This document shows, piece after piece, positions 41,428 through 53,160 of a DNA stretch of 58,230 bases. Within the stretch, counting starts at the first letter, position 1, and the number at the start of each line of letters is the position of its first letter. The stretch is taken from the NCBI GenBank assembly GCA_010279815.1, contig QEOQ01000192.1, forward strand, positions 543,983 through 602,212, written 5' to 3'. Source of the DNA: Brachionus plicatilis. Taxonomy: Eukaryota; Rotifera; Eurotatoria; Ploima; Brachionidae. The notes under the pieces are model-generated. The model ran no database searches. It was given only the letters and a program-made list of their open reading frames with translations, and had not been told where the DNA came from. The translations under genes were made by a program, and so were the position numbers.

Positions 41428-41774
41428 ATGGTAAGCGCTCTGTCACATAAATTAGATAGTTTTTTTTTTTAAATAACTTTTATTCTCATAGTCAAAAAAG
41501 CTATCCAAAGACGAGTGTGTCAAAGTGGTGGTGAGATGTCGGCCGATGGAGAAGAAGGAAATAAGCGAGAACTATGAGAGAATAGTGGAAATGGACACAC
41601 GCCGTGGCACTGTTGCCATAAAAAAAACCGACACCTCAGACAAAAAAGAATTCACCTACGATGCCGTCTACGACTGGAAGTAAAAATTTTTTCTTCTTAA
41701 TTTAATTAATAAAAGAATTTAAATAAAAATTATTTAATTTAATTATATTTTAAATTATATTGAATTTAAATAAT

Positions 41775-41805
<31 letters not shown>

Positions 41806-44800
41806 TTCTAATTTATTTTAGCTCCAAACAGGCTGATTTGTACGAAGAAACATTCCGGCCTTTGGTCGAATCAGTGCTTGATGGCTTCAATGGCACAATA
41901 TTCGCCTATGGACAGACAGGCACTGGCAAAACATTTACCATGGAAGGAGTGCGCTCTAGCAAAGAACTGCGTGGCGTCATCCCCAATTCTTTCGACCACA
42001 TATTCACCCACATATCGCGCAGCACAGACGAACAATACTTGGTCCGCGCACAATACTTAGAAATTTACCAAGAGGAGATCCGCGACTTGCTACACAAGGA
42101 CCAAGCAAAACGCTTCGAACTCAAAGAAAGCCCAGACAAGGGCGTCTATGTCAAAGACCTATCCGCCTTCATAACCAAGAACGAGTCCGAAATTGAGCAC
42201 GTGATGAACGTGGGCAACCAGAACAGGTCTGTGGGCGCCACCAACATGAACGAGCACAGCTCCAGATCTCACGCCATATTCATAATCACAATCGAGTGCA
42301 GTCAAGTGTATGCAGATGGCGAGACGCACATTAGAGTGGGCAAGCTCAATTTGGTGGACTTGGCCGGCAGTGAACGCCAAGCAAAAACAGGCGCCTCTGG
42401 CACCCGGCTTAAAGAAGCCACTAAAATAAATCTGTCCCTGTCAGCCCTGGGCAATGTAATTTCAGCTTTAATTGACGACAAGAGCACGCACATTCCTTAC
42501 CGGGACTCCAAGCTCACCAGACTGCTGCAGGACTCTCTGGGCGGCAATTCCAAGACCGTGATGGTGGCCACCATCGGCCCGGCCTCATACAACTTCGAAG
42601 AAACACTCACCACTCTCCGCTACGCCAACAGAGCCAAGAACATCAAAAACAAGCCCAAAATCAACGAAGACCCCAAAGATGCCATGCTGCGCCAGTTCCA
42701 GGAGGAGATCCTGAGACTCAAGGCCTTGTTGGACAAGCAGGGCGGTCCCAAAAAGACGCGCAAGGGCAAGAAAACGCGCCGCGTCAATGAAGATGGCGAC
42801 GAAGTGTTCGAGGACGACCCCGACGATGTCGAGGAAGTGATGAAACGCGAGCAGGAAAGACTCGACCAGGAAAAGAAGAACATTTTGAATGACAAAAATT
42901 TGATCGCCTCGGAAAAAGACAAACTTTTGAAAGAGATGAAAGACAAGGAAAAAGAACTGGAACGAGAACAGGAGGCCAAGATACAAATGATGAGCAAACT
43001 GAAGGCCATGGAAAGTAAACTTTTGAGTGGAAAGAATATTGTGGATCACACGAATGAGCAAGAGAGACGGCTGGCCGAGAAGCGGGCCATACTGGCCGAG
43101 GAGAAGCGGAAGGAGCGCGAAATTCAACAGTTGCTGGAAAAGGAGGAAGAGAATGTGATTGAGAAAAATGAGGGCTACATCAATCTGCAGCAAGAGGTCG
43201 ACTACAAGACCAAAAAGTTGAAGAAATTTTTTGCCAAATTTCAGCAACTGAAAGAAGAGATCAAAGATTTGAACGAGGCGAATAGCAAAGAGCGCCAAGA
43301 GTTGGAGCAAACGCAGACAGATCTGATGAAGGACATCAAGTTGAGACAGTTGATTATTGAAAATTTTGTGCCCAAAGAAGAAAAGGAAAAGCTGCTCACT
43401 CGCTTGTATTTTGATGCCAATGAGGACAAGTGGAAGCATAAGGTTATTACCAAAGAGAGTACCAAGTCTCAGCACGAGATACAGATGGCCAAGAGACCAA
43501 TTTCGGCCTATGAGCTGAACAGAGCTGTGACTAATTTTGCGCGCAGTGCCGCGCAAAGCCTCAATCCGAGGTTCATGGGAGAGAATGTTTTGTTTCTAGA
43601 GCTTGACTTGCCAAACAGGACCACTAGAGATTATGAAAGTCCGACCCTTGCACCACATTTACAAGCTGCTCTTGACACTGCTCTCAAAGACGAGGATGAA
43701 ATTGAAATAGATAATTCGTAAGTGTTTTAAAAGTATATTTTTTTTAATTGTATCACTATTTTTTAGATTTTGATGATATAAAAATCAATTTTTTGATATA
43801 AAAAAAAAGAAGTTTTTTACTTTTTTATCTATACTGTATTCCCTTGTACAGTAATGTATGTACTAAAACTTAAATTTTTGTCCTATTTTTTCTTTAGTTT
43901 TTTTGATTAAACCTACCTCATTTCAAATTTTTTAAACTTAATTTTATTATCTTGATTTTATTTTTTACTTCTAAAATGCTGTCTATAAAGAAGTACATTT
44001 ACTTCTATAAAGACTTGGATGAAATNNNNNNNNNNNNNNNNNNNNNNNNNNNNNNNNNNNNNNNNNNNNNNNNNNNNNNNNNNNNNNNNNNNNNNNNNNN
44101 NNNNNNNNNNNNNNNNNNNNNNNNNNNNNNNNNNNNNNNNNNNNNNNNNNNNNNNNNNNNNNNNNNNNNNNNNNNNNNNNNNNNNNNNNNNNNNNNNNNN
44201 NNNNNNNNNNNNNNNNNNNNNNNNNNNNNNNNNNNNNNNNNNNTTGAGTGCGGCGCTAAAAATTATTTAAAAAAAAAACAACAACAATTGAACAAAAAAA
44301 TCCGATTTTTTAAATAATTATTTTTACTAAAGTTATGTTTACTTATATATAAATTATTTTATACTTTAAGTAAATTTAAGTTTAGATTTACTTTAAATAC
44401 AATTCAATCAGACTTGGGAACAGTATTAAGCCCAATCAGTATCAGTCAGTATCGGTATTGAGGCCTTCAGTATCAGTCAGTATTCAGTATTGAGGATGAA
44501 ATTCAGTATCGAAATCAGCCAGTACCAGTATTAAGGCTATCAGTATAAAATCATGTTTTTAAAAAAAAATTTAAATTTTCTAATAAACTATATTCCAGTC
44601 TTTTTGTCAATTTTGTGACTATTCAGATAAAAATACAAAAACAAACAAATAAAGTTTATATCGGACTTATTTTAAAATTTTTTTAAAATATAACAAAAAA
44701 AATAGAATTTTTGTTTTTATAGGTAATCTTTATTACATTTTAAGAACATTAAATTTGAAAGGTTATTGTATGTGAATCGACTTCGATGAGGTCTCATTAA

Positions 44801-45706
44801 AAATCCAGATACCGAAAATACCTGTTCGATCTTTGCTGAGGTAGCCTGAATACAAAAAATTTCCCTGGATAATATTAAACGCCCCTTTTATTTTTGTTTG
44901 TTTTTAAAACAATTATATCCATTTTACATAAACATGTAAATTGATGAAACAAAAAAAAAAAATCATATTCCAAAATTAATTTGACATTTTTAAATTTTTT
45001 TTCTAATTTTCAGTATTTTCCAGTAATACTGAAATACTGATTATCAGCTCCAGTCAGTAGCAATATTTTAACGATCAGTATCAGTAACAGTATCAGTAAT
45101 ACTGAATACTGAAATATACTGATACTGATCAGTATAATACTGTCAGTATCCCAAGTCTGAATTCAATTGTGAAATTAGAGTTTTTAAATATTTTAGATTT
45201 AATTATTTAAAAATTATTTTTGAAACTTTTCACATTTAAATATTCACTTTTTAAAATTCAATCAAATCTGTAAATCATACTTAAATTTATTTTTAATTTA
45301 AACTTTTTTGAATTCAGTTTGAATAATCCATATTTTAATCCCTAACTTAGATCCATGTATATAATTTCAAATATTTGAAAAAAATGATTTGTTTTGACAT
45401 TTAGTTTTATTAAAATTAGTTCATAAATGAAAATATTTAGCTAAGCTCTATTCATTTAAATAAGAGAAGACTCATATTATTTGAATAGGGCTTATAGCAA
45501 CTTGGTGTAATTCGATAATTTACAAAATCGATTGTATAGTGATACTTTAAATTAATTTTAATTCAATTTTAATTATTTTTATTTTAGCAAAATAAAATCA
45601 AAAACAAAAAAGTAAGTTTTTTATTTAATAACTTAGGAATTAGTTAAATATTTTTTTAAGATCTGGTCGAAAGAAAAAACAGTCGATGAGGAATTATGAT
45701 GATTGA
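41428..45706 (+). CDS. KIF3B: Kinesin-2 motor subunit KIF3B
   Basis: Five exons: 41428..41430 (the ATG alone), 41492..41679, 41822..43717, 45588..45611 (24 nt) and 45661..45706, totalling 718 aa (human about 747). The motor domain spans ~8-345: VVVRCRP, P-loop GQTGTGKT (94-101), switch [11 protein letters not shown] (SSRSH at 210-214), switch II DLAGSE (243-248), then [14 protein letters not shown] charged [20 protein letters not shown] insert and a coiled coil (~350-590) follow, with [13 protein letters not shown] and [13 protein letters not shown] typical of KIF3B rather than KIF3A. The tail has [10 protein letters not shown] and ends, through the two small exons, in [20 protein letters not shown]. 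With KIF3A and KAP3 it drives anterograde intraflagellar transport. Without the small exons the frame stops at 43721; the GTAAGT donor at 43718 and the tail match favour splicing. An assembly gap lies in intron 4-side DNA (44026-44243). Confidence 0.96.
44026..44243. other. Assembly gap (218 N)
   Basis: Run of N within the KIF3B intron 43718-45587. The size may be nominal. Reading frames across it are artefacts. Confidence 1.
44409..45159 (-). mobile_element. hAT element with 8-bp target duplication, CAGTAT arrays and transposase remnant
   Basis: Ends CAGACTTGGGA and TCCCAAGTCTG are flanked by AATTCAAT on both sides (44401-44408, 45160-45167). Inside each end are many CAGTATCAGTAT-type words in inverted orientation (44420-44550, 45010-45150), probable transposase-binding sites. 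The middle (44717-44853, minus) encodes the hAT C-terminal dimerisation motif [19 protein letters not shown] and a following N-N-L stretch to a stop; the rest of the transposase is gone. It sits in the last long KIF3B intron. Confidence 0.9.
44717..44853 (-). pseudogene. hAT transposase C-terminal (dimerisation) remnant
   Basis: Reads [19 protein letters not shown] then [19 protein letters not shown] and a stop. Matches the hAT family pattern SA-x2-ER-x-FS-x2-G ... R-x3-L. Only this terminal exon-like piece survives. Confidence 0.75.
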
Positions 45707-46383
45707 TCTACAAACATTATTTTCATTATTTTTAATAAAATTTAAAAAGAAATAAAGAAATTTTTATAAAAATTCATTTTTTCTTAAGATTAAATTCTTT
45801 CTCTTTTTTATTCATTTTTTAATAATAATTACAACACAGTTGTTTTCAAAATGGTAAATAAAATAATATAGAACCCCAAAAAGTTTTTTTATTTTAATTC
45901 ACCATTATGAAAAAATCAAAGAAATTAAATTTAAAAGATAAAAACCTAAAAAACTTTTTTTTAGATTATATATCTAATCAATTATTTAGCTAAAATAATT
46001 GAAAATTCTAAAATTTATCAAAAATTTGTTATTTTAAAACAAATTAGATTTTACAAATTGGATTTTTTTACTTTTTTGAAAAAATTGTTTTCGAATCAGC
46101 GCCATAATCTTTTGTTTTTAAACCTTGGGGTATTTTTTTCTTTGGTACTTTGTAAGGTTTTACGGAATGCATTTCAGTATCTCAGGGATTAAAAGGAAAC
46201 AAAGTAGACGATGCCGATTTACTGATAGTATATCTATTTTATTCTTTACAAATAAAAAACTCAATTAAAAATTAATTAATTTTTAATTTTCAAATAAAAA
46301 TTTGAAAATTTTAATTATCGAAAGGAAAAAAAATCGCTCAAACCAAAATTTACTAGATATTTTTTCTTCGTCTAAAATAAAAA
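45707..46383. other. Intergenic between convergent KIF3B and DUF268 gene
   Basis: AT-rich, no gene seen. AATAAA-type signals for KIF3B lie shortly after its stop (about 45735-45760), and TTTATT near 46238 could be the minus-strand signal of the next gene. Confidence 0.5.
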
Positions 46384-47250
46384 TTATTTGAATATTTTTT
46401 CCATTACCAAAATTATATTTGAGCCAAAATTAAAAAAATTTTTAAACAAAACATTGAAGTTTTTCTCCATCAAACTTAATCGATCTTCATAATAAAGTCG
46501 ACCTGAATTGAAACCAATATAACTAAAATTTCCATACTTATTCCAACTCATGGTTAAGATCAAAAGTCCATTTTCTTTTAGAAGACAGTTGATTAGCTCA
46601 ATTGTGCCCAAATCACTGTCAACACTTATGTTTTCACCATATCTTCCCAAGCCAACTTTTTCAATCATCATATAATTCACTACCATATCGAACTGTTCTA
46701 ACTGTTGTTCCACCAAAGCTTTATTTAAAAACTCATTCACATGGATCCATTTGATGTTGCCATTCTCATAGACTTTTGGTTGATAGTCAATTGACCAAAT
46801 TTGAGCTAAAGGATTTAAATTTAACAAAACAGCTTCGATCCATGGTAAATAATTTGTTTCATATAAACCAAGAATGGCCACTTTTTGTATCTTTGACTTG
46901 AACAGCCTAACTGCTTGCTCAAAATACACATCATTCTTTGAATTGTAATAATCTTTTTCTGCTCTAATCAAATCAATTAGTTGTGATATTACAGAATTTT
47001 TTATTTCCAGTGGTTTTTTAAATGATGTATTCACTATTTGCAGGAATTCATGATCTAATAAAACTTCCTGCTCAATTGGAATACTAGTGTTTGTAATTAG
47101 TGATATGGAATCTAATTGAGGTCTCTTGTTAGCAAACGTTTTGTGCAATTTGTGCATGTTGGTCACTTTTTCATGGCATTTATTTGAAATTATTACACTA
47201 GCAAATGTTTTGAAAAAGCATAAATATAAAATAAATTTTTTTATCATCAT
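46384..47250 (-). CDS. DUF268 family protein, methyltransferase-like, with N-terminal signal/anchor
   Basis: Single open exon of 288 aa. Residues 4-22 (KKFILYLCFFKTFASVIIS) are a signal peptide or membrane anchor. Residues 122-160 read KVAILGLYETNYLPWIEAVL then WSIDYQPKVY, and 187-240 read FDMVVNYMMIEKVGLGRYGE with SDLGTIELINCLLKENGLLIL. This order (G-x-ET-PW-EA, DY/YENGNIKWI, E-x-VGLGRYG, L-x-GGLL-like) is the DUF268 pattern known from nematodes and protists, which looks like a Rossmann/SAM-methyltransferase derivative. Substrate unknown. The usual glycine-rich SAM loop is weak (LGLYET). It converges with KIF3B; no operon. Family call from memory of motifs. Confidence 0.7.
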   Translation of the reverse strand: MMIKKFILYLCFFKTFASVIISNKCHEKVTNMHKLHKTFANKRPQLDSISLITNTSIPIEQEVLLDHEFLQIVNTSFKKPLEIKNSVISQLIDLIRAEKDYYNSKNDVYFEQAVRLFKSKIQKVAILGLYETNYLPWIEAVLLNLNPLAQIWSIDYQPKVYENGNIKWIHVNEFLNKALVEQQLEQFDMVVNYMMIEKVGLGRYGENISVDSDLGTIELINCLLKENGLLILTMSWNKYGNFSYIGFNSGRLYYEDRLSLMEKNFNVLFKNFFNFGSNIILVMEKIFK

Positions 47251-50224
47251 TTTTATATTGATTTTCTGAATGAATATTTTTAATCAAAAAAAATAAAAAA
47301 TTAATTAAAATAATCTAAATAAATAAAAATTTTTATCTTTCATGCTGGAAATAAATATATATTTTTTTTATTTTTATTGATCTTTATTCATGAATTAGAA
47401 TAAAATTTCTTTCTAAATCCAACAAATAAATATTTATTCTTTATTTTTTATTTAAGCTTTTCAAGGATCGCGTATCAAATACATCAAGGCCAAAATTATA
47501 TTATTACTATAATCTATTAATTGAGGAAAGCTGCTTGATCTACATCCTAGTATAAATTTTAAAATATTGTTTAATAAAATGCAAAAATTTTTAGACAGGA
47601 AATTAGCTAAGAATGATTTTAAAAATTACACAGATAAATAAAGATTTTTATTTTTTATTTTTGTTATCTAAAAAAAACTCAATAAAAATTTATTTTCTTA
47701 CTTTCAGTTTTTTTTTTAAATTACATTGAGGAACACTTTAAAAATTAAAAATAGATAATAAAATAATAAAATTGAATAGATTATGGAATAGGACTATACC
47801 AAGAAAATAAAATAAATTGGATTCTGAAATTTTACAAATTTGTTAATTAAATTCAAATTTTGAATTAGTCACTTGGCTTTTTGAATTATTAAAAGAAAAC
47901 AAAATCTACTAATTAATTTAAAAATAAGACACTATTTATTTTTAATAAAATTTTTGGATAAGAATTAGTGTTTTTTTTTTTCTAAATTGTTTCTGTATAA
48001 CATGATCAAATATTTTTTATTCAAATAGTTTCTGTATAACATGATCAAATATTTTTTGTTAGCGGCTTATCACAGTAGTGAAAAGCTGGAATGCTAGACA
48101 GTCTCTCTGGAGAAAATAATAATTAAAAGTCCTTAGTTTAAGTGTTAGTAACTTAATTGTTGCTAGTAGTTGTTACTTCATTAATAAAATAAAATAGAAT
48201 AAAATACAAAATGTTGCTAAGCCTAATTTGTAACTTATAAGAAATACTCTTCGTATAAATGGAACAAGACTTTTGGATAAATGTGGAAGTGTATTCTTAA
48301 ACTTAAATTTGGCATAAGAGACATTAATAAATTGTTAAAACAGCATTTTTCACTCTTTTAAAAGTGTCAAAAACCACTCAACGTCAACAGTATTCTTTAT
48401 CCATTATTTTGACAAGACAAGATAATGGTCCGTCAACAACATGATTAAATATTTTTTATATGAATTTCTGTGTATTTGATTTATTTCATCTTTAAGATGT
48501 TTCCCGATTTAATGCTTATATTTCTAAAATAAAGAAAGATTTTAAAAAATAAATTATTTAACATATTTTTTATAAAAAGCTGAATGGTATGAAAGTTATG
48601 GTCACATGGTGGAATAAATAAGAAATTAATTTAGAACTGTATTTATGTATTTAGAACTGACTCCTTTGATCATTCTTCATTCATTATGCGATATAAAGCT
48701 ATTTGTTCACCTTAAAAACAAATTGATCACCTAGGCTTTATTTTTAATATTTTTTAAAAATGAAATATATGAATTTTAATTTTGATGCTATTATTTTTAT
48801 TTATTAAGTGTTTGGTTTTAGAAATTTAGAAAAAAAAAATATTCCTGAAAAGATAATGCAATTTTAAAAGCAAAATCGGATATTGAAACTTAATAACGTA
48901 TTAAATTAAACTTGGTTGAATTTTTTGAATAAGGAATCATTTTTCAATTAAAAAAAACATGTTATCTTATGTAATTGATGTAATTCTTATCTTTATATCT
49001 TATTTTTTGAATTTTTACTTTAAACATTATTTCCCTTTTGATACACATGGTTAATTTTTGATCATTTAATGAGTAATAATCTAAAGGGCCCTAAAATTTG
49101 AATTAAAATCGATAATTTAGCAAAATGAAGTTAATGATAGTGATTTAAAATATTTTTTAAAAAAGTGTTTAAAAAAATTTTAATTAATGTAAAAGCAAAG
49201 CTTAATAGAAAGCAATGAATTCTTAACTTATTTCTTATATCTGCAAAACTCCGTAGAATTATTTGAATGCAGAATTATTCACAAACTAACGAACCATAGA
49301 GACAAAATTAGCTCAGAACCTGAAAATCGAAACAATCTTAAAATATGAAACATGTAGATAATATACTTTATATAAATACGAAGGTTGAGTGTTTTTTAAA
49401 TACAATTTGTTCACTCAATGATACTATTCATACCAATTTAAAATTTTACAGGGTTAGGTACAAGCTATTGATTTTAATTTTTCAAAATAAAAATAATTTC
49501 CAATTTTTTAAAATTTAACATAAATTTTGATAATTCTAGATTTTTTTTAAATAGATAAAAAATAGCTGATATTTTTTAGTAGAAAAAATGAAAAAAAAAT
49601 TCTAATAAAGTTTATTAAAATTTTGTTTTCTTTGGAAAAAATATTTTTGAATAAAGAAAAATTAATTATCTTTATTCTTATATTTATTGATTAAGAAAAC
49701 TAAAGGTTATTCATGCGAAACCATTGCTCATCTTACCTGAAAAGGAGTAAAATTAACTCAACAAAAGTAAACCTTTCGAAACTTCCAACATTCTTGATGA
49801 TTTTCGACTTGACGATGGTAAATATGATCCTCGAGTTTACAAATGAAAAAGATAAAAGTAATGAACCAGATTCTGTGTATAGAAATGTTTAGTAAAGAAC
49901 AGAGAATGCAAGTATTAGGTAAATTGTGTAAAAATATTGGGGAAAAATTTGAAAAAAATTGTATTTTGAATTTTCTTATTTCTAAATAACTATTTGTATA
50001 GCTATAGTCATGTGATTTAAATTTCAAAATTTTTTGACAAAAAGTAATAATAATTTTTTTCTTAACATTTTTATACTATATCAATAGTTTCGACAATAAA
50101 ATTAATTCTTTTAAATTTTTTTTTCAATGTCGTGTCAAATATGACACGTAGGTAAACTACGGGTAAGAAAATTATGGTAATTTGAGTGTTAAAGATCGAT
50201 AGTTTATCTCCAATTCGAACCTTT
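47251..50224. other. Gene-poor AT-rich region
   Basis: No convincing gene. 47985-48060 holds two tandem copies of a ~37-bp unit, with a worn third near 48440. A short stretch near 49745-49830 looks less AT-rich, but I could not place it. Confidence 0.5.
47985..48060. repeat. Tandem duplication of ~37 bp
   Basis: TTTCTGTATAACATGATCAA then ATATTTTTT is repeated twice in a row with identical core. Confidence 0.85.
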
Positions 50225-51219
50225 TGAGTTCGAAATTAAAATAATTTGAAAAAAGGCCTAATGAAGAATTTTTAAAACCAAGTGGACAAGTTTTAATAAT
50301 AATAAATTCGATCTAGTACTAAATGGAGATGTAATTAAACGAGTATCAAAAATGAAATACCTAGGTATGGTACTAACAGACGATGATAAGAATGCAGCAC
50401 ACATTGACAAATGTAAAAAATCGGCACTTAAAGCGTTAAATAGACTAAGAGACCTATCACTTCTCACAAACGAGAGCCATCCGAACATGAAAGGTCACCT
50501 ATTCAACACATAGACCGGTCTTATTATACGGACTAGAAAATCTTTCACTAAACAAATTAGAAAAACTAAAATTAAAAAGAATTAAAGGCAACATTGTTAA
50601 AATGATGATGGGCCTTCCTACAAGGTGCCGAACATCAGACCTTTTCCTAGCCTTGAATATAGAACCAACTGTAAAGCGTATAGATAAAATTAAATGCGAC
50701 TTTTATCTTCGACTGACTACAAATAGCTACACAAATACAATAACCGAGACTAAGACACATACAAAAGGCATCCAGTCTGAAATAAATGATATCAAGAACA
50801 ACTATGGCATAGAAAACGAAACTGACACGACAAACCTATGCCAAATAATTAAATATCACATTAAAACTGACATGAAAGCAATGTCATCAAATAATCAAAA
50901 AGTTGACGTTATACGCAAAATAATCAACATGCAAAACAAGCAAGAACTATCAAGAAAACTTTTTGAAATAGTCAAATTCTAGAACTCTTTTTACACCACT
51001 ACTCATATGCTTTGCTTTTATTTTTGTAATCTTGTGATCCTTTACTAATTTTTTTTTTTTTTTTTTTTTTTAAATATGAAACAATTTTTATACGGAATTA
51101 TTAACTTTAATTTTAAATTTGTAAACAAAATGCAGTACGCTTTATTTCACAGCGTACTGGAAAGTGGCCGCGCAGCGGCCTTTGCTTTAGGCTTAAAATA
51201 AATAAAAAAATAATAAATT
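50225..51219 (+). pseudogene. LINE 3' fragment (RT thumb/C-terminus, 3' UTR hairpins, tail)
   Basis: Plus strand reads DVIKRVSKMKYLGMVLTDDD and KSALKALNRLRDLS; then, after a one-base shift near 50505, RPVLLYGLENLSLNKLEKLK and MMMGLPTRCRTSDLFLAL to a stop at 50982. This is the RT C-terminal region of an RTE/CR1-type LINE. The 3' UTR ends in two stem-loops, CAGTACGC...GCGTACTG (51130-51160) and GGCCGCGCAGCGGCC (51166-51180), and an AAATAAATAAAAAAATAATAAA-like tail (to ~51219). 5' truncated; inserted into another LINE on minus (51217-52090). Confidence 0.8.
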
Positions 51220-52090
51220 CGAGTCAATTATATTAAATGTCTTTCTCAAGTCAATAAACAAGGAAACAGCGGTTACTTTCTTTTTTTTAGCCTTTTCAAT
51301 TCACCAATATATTAATGTAATAGTGTTTGACATGAATGTCCAGATCTAAAGTCATGTTTTCCATTAAAAAATACCTTATTAGACTCAAAATAAAAAGATA
51401 TTTGATTTACTTAAAGCTTTTCAAAAAATTTTGTCATTGGTGAAAGGACTAAAATTCCTAGATATTATTAATATCTGATCTGTTACATCTATTTTCAAAA
51501 AGAGGGTTGACAAAAGCAATCTTCCAGTCATCAGCAATAGTGTTTTTATCTAAACAGTTTTTTTATAGCTCATAAAAAAGTTGGACAAAAAATTCTTGAA
51601 GATTCTGAATAATTTTAGTGTGAACCCCAATGAAACCAGGTGAGCTTGAAGATGAGAGTTACATTACAGTCTTTTTAATTTCTTATTGAGAAAAATAATA
51701 GAATGAAAATCCCGGTGCCAGTAAGGTTTATTTCAATTTAAGTTCTCTAAAAGTATCAAAAATATATTTAACAGAATCATTTTCACAGGAGATAGAGGAA
51801 GATTCAATAGACGCAAAGCAGCTATTAAGCATTTCTATTTGATCAACAGTGCATGAGGCTTTGTTATCATCAATTCAAAGTTCTTCTTGAAAGCTGTCAA
51901 AGTCAGCATCTCTTCTAAGTTATAAAGATGATTTATAAAAAATCCAGAATTTTCTAGAATTTTTTTAAGCTTCCTAGCTTCAAAAAGATTCTGATCATTT
52001 TGGTTAATTAAGTAATTCTGGTAGCAATAATCCCTGTAATTTCTTAATGATCTTAATTCAGAATCAAACCACAAATGATCAATGCTTTTT
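51217..52090 (-). pseudogene. Decayed LINE reverse transcriptase, opposite strand
   Basis: From 52074 the minus strand reads WFDSELRSLRNYRDYCYQNY (endonuclease-RT linker) and later SSSPGFIG, DWKIAFVNPLF, LSPMTKFFEKL and finally FIDLRKTFNIID, the RT A-motif, at 51217-51275. Frameshifts and stops are frequent. The sequence is cut off just after the A-motif by the LINE whose tail ends at 51219. Confidence 0.72.
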
Positions 52091-52094
52091 CGGA

Positions 52095-52200
52095 TTAGAA
52101 AAAATCGGGGCTGATCAATTTCATGACCAGCCGGTCTTATTTATTATCGAAAAAAAAACGCCATTTAATTTATAGACCAGTTGATCTCAAAATTTATTAA
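52095..52200. repeat. Dispersed repeat with GACCAG motif, copy A
   Basis: CGGATTAGAAAAAATCGG and GCTGATCAATTTCATGACCA recur nearly identically at 55765-55825. In this copy GACCAG is mirrored by CTGGTC-like DNA further right (TAGACCAGTTGATCT), suggesting a short inverted-repeat element. Confidence 0.6.
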
Positions 52201-52324
52201 AAAAAATAATTTTATAATTAAATTTTTTTTAAGTCTTGTAAAGAAAAATTTTGATTGATCATAATATTTAAATTAATATTTGAAAAAATAAAAAAATATG
52301 TTTAATTTTAGTTTTTTTTTTTTG

Positions 52325-52515
52325 CTTCTTAAATTATGTTTCTTAACCAGTTTCTTAATTCTTGTTTTTTACGCCTTCTGTTGTAATTAAAACTAGAAGC
52401 ATCTGTCTGGCTTGATCTTAAAACTAATTCAACTACTTTATCTACTATTTCATTATCTCCCGTTCAATGGTCTCCTTTCATTCTAATTCCAATCCAATTA
52501 TTTTGAGTTTCTATT
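52325..52515 (-). pseudogene. Exon-like coding fragment, unrecognised
   Basis: After an AG at about 52516 the minus strand reads about 62 codons, NNWIGIRMKGDH-stop-TGDNEIV and LRSSQTDASSFNYNRRRKKQ, to RNWLRNII and a stop, with one in-frame TGA. The amino-acid composition is protein-like and far less AT-driven than surroundings. I do not recognise the family; a transposon-derived exon is likely. Confidence 0.35.
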
Positions 52516-52729
52516 AAGAAATAATTTTAAGTTAACATTGCAAGTAATTTCATATTTAGTTTAATTTTTATTTGAAATTTTAAAAAAATGTTGAAAATTC
52601 TTTTTGATGCTTTTAAATTATTTATTGTTCTTGCTTATCTGTACCGAGCTACAAATACAAAGTCTTTATGCTTGCAATATTAACTCGAAATTATTTTTTT
52701 TTTAAACTGAAAAAATACCTAAAATTTTG

Positions 52730-53160
52730 CCCTTTTTCAGGCAAATTGAAGCTTGAGATCAAGATTAAAAGATCAAAATATAAATTGTATTATTTTTTTT
52801 AATAATAGAGAAGAAATAAATTTTTTCCTAAGCAATTACTTGACATGTCATGTCAAGTTTATTTTCATATTTAAAATTTTAATATGTCCCTTTCTATTGA
52901 ACTTTAAAAGGCTTAAATATTTTAATTGATTTGAATGTAAACTTACTTTTAAAGACAAAAAAATTAACTGTTTTAAAATTTAAAATTTATTGAAGTAGAA
53001 AAATAAAATTATTTCAGTTTGAATGAATGGATATAAAAGTTATAAATTTGAATTTGTGAATTAACTTAACTTGAATTTTTTTAATTATTGATTGTTTTTG
53101 TTAAATAAATTAGAGATCAATCATTTTGATGTTAATTTGGTAATGAACCGTTATTAGACA
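52730..53160. repeat. Inverted copy of the 35440-36275 family
   Basis: Reverse complement of about 35750-36180 with roughly 85% identity by eye, including the palindrome ACTTGACATGTCATGTCAAG (52849 on). Confidence 0.78.

Noticed and set aside
42585..43556. 323-codon open frame on minus
   Set aside because: Antisense shadow of the KIF3B coiled-coil exon; composition follows the complementary codon bias.
43952..44317. Open frames across the N run
   Set aside because: Artefact of the assembly gap.
49758..50027. 89-codon minus frame
   Set aside because: No family motif, mixed composition and no neighbouring exon signals; probably chance.
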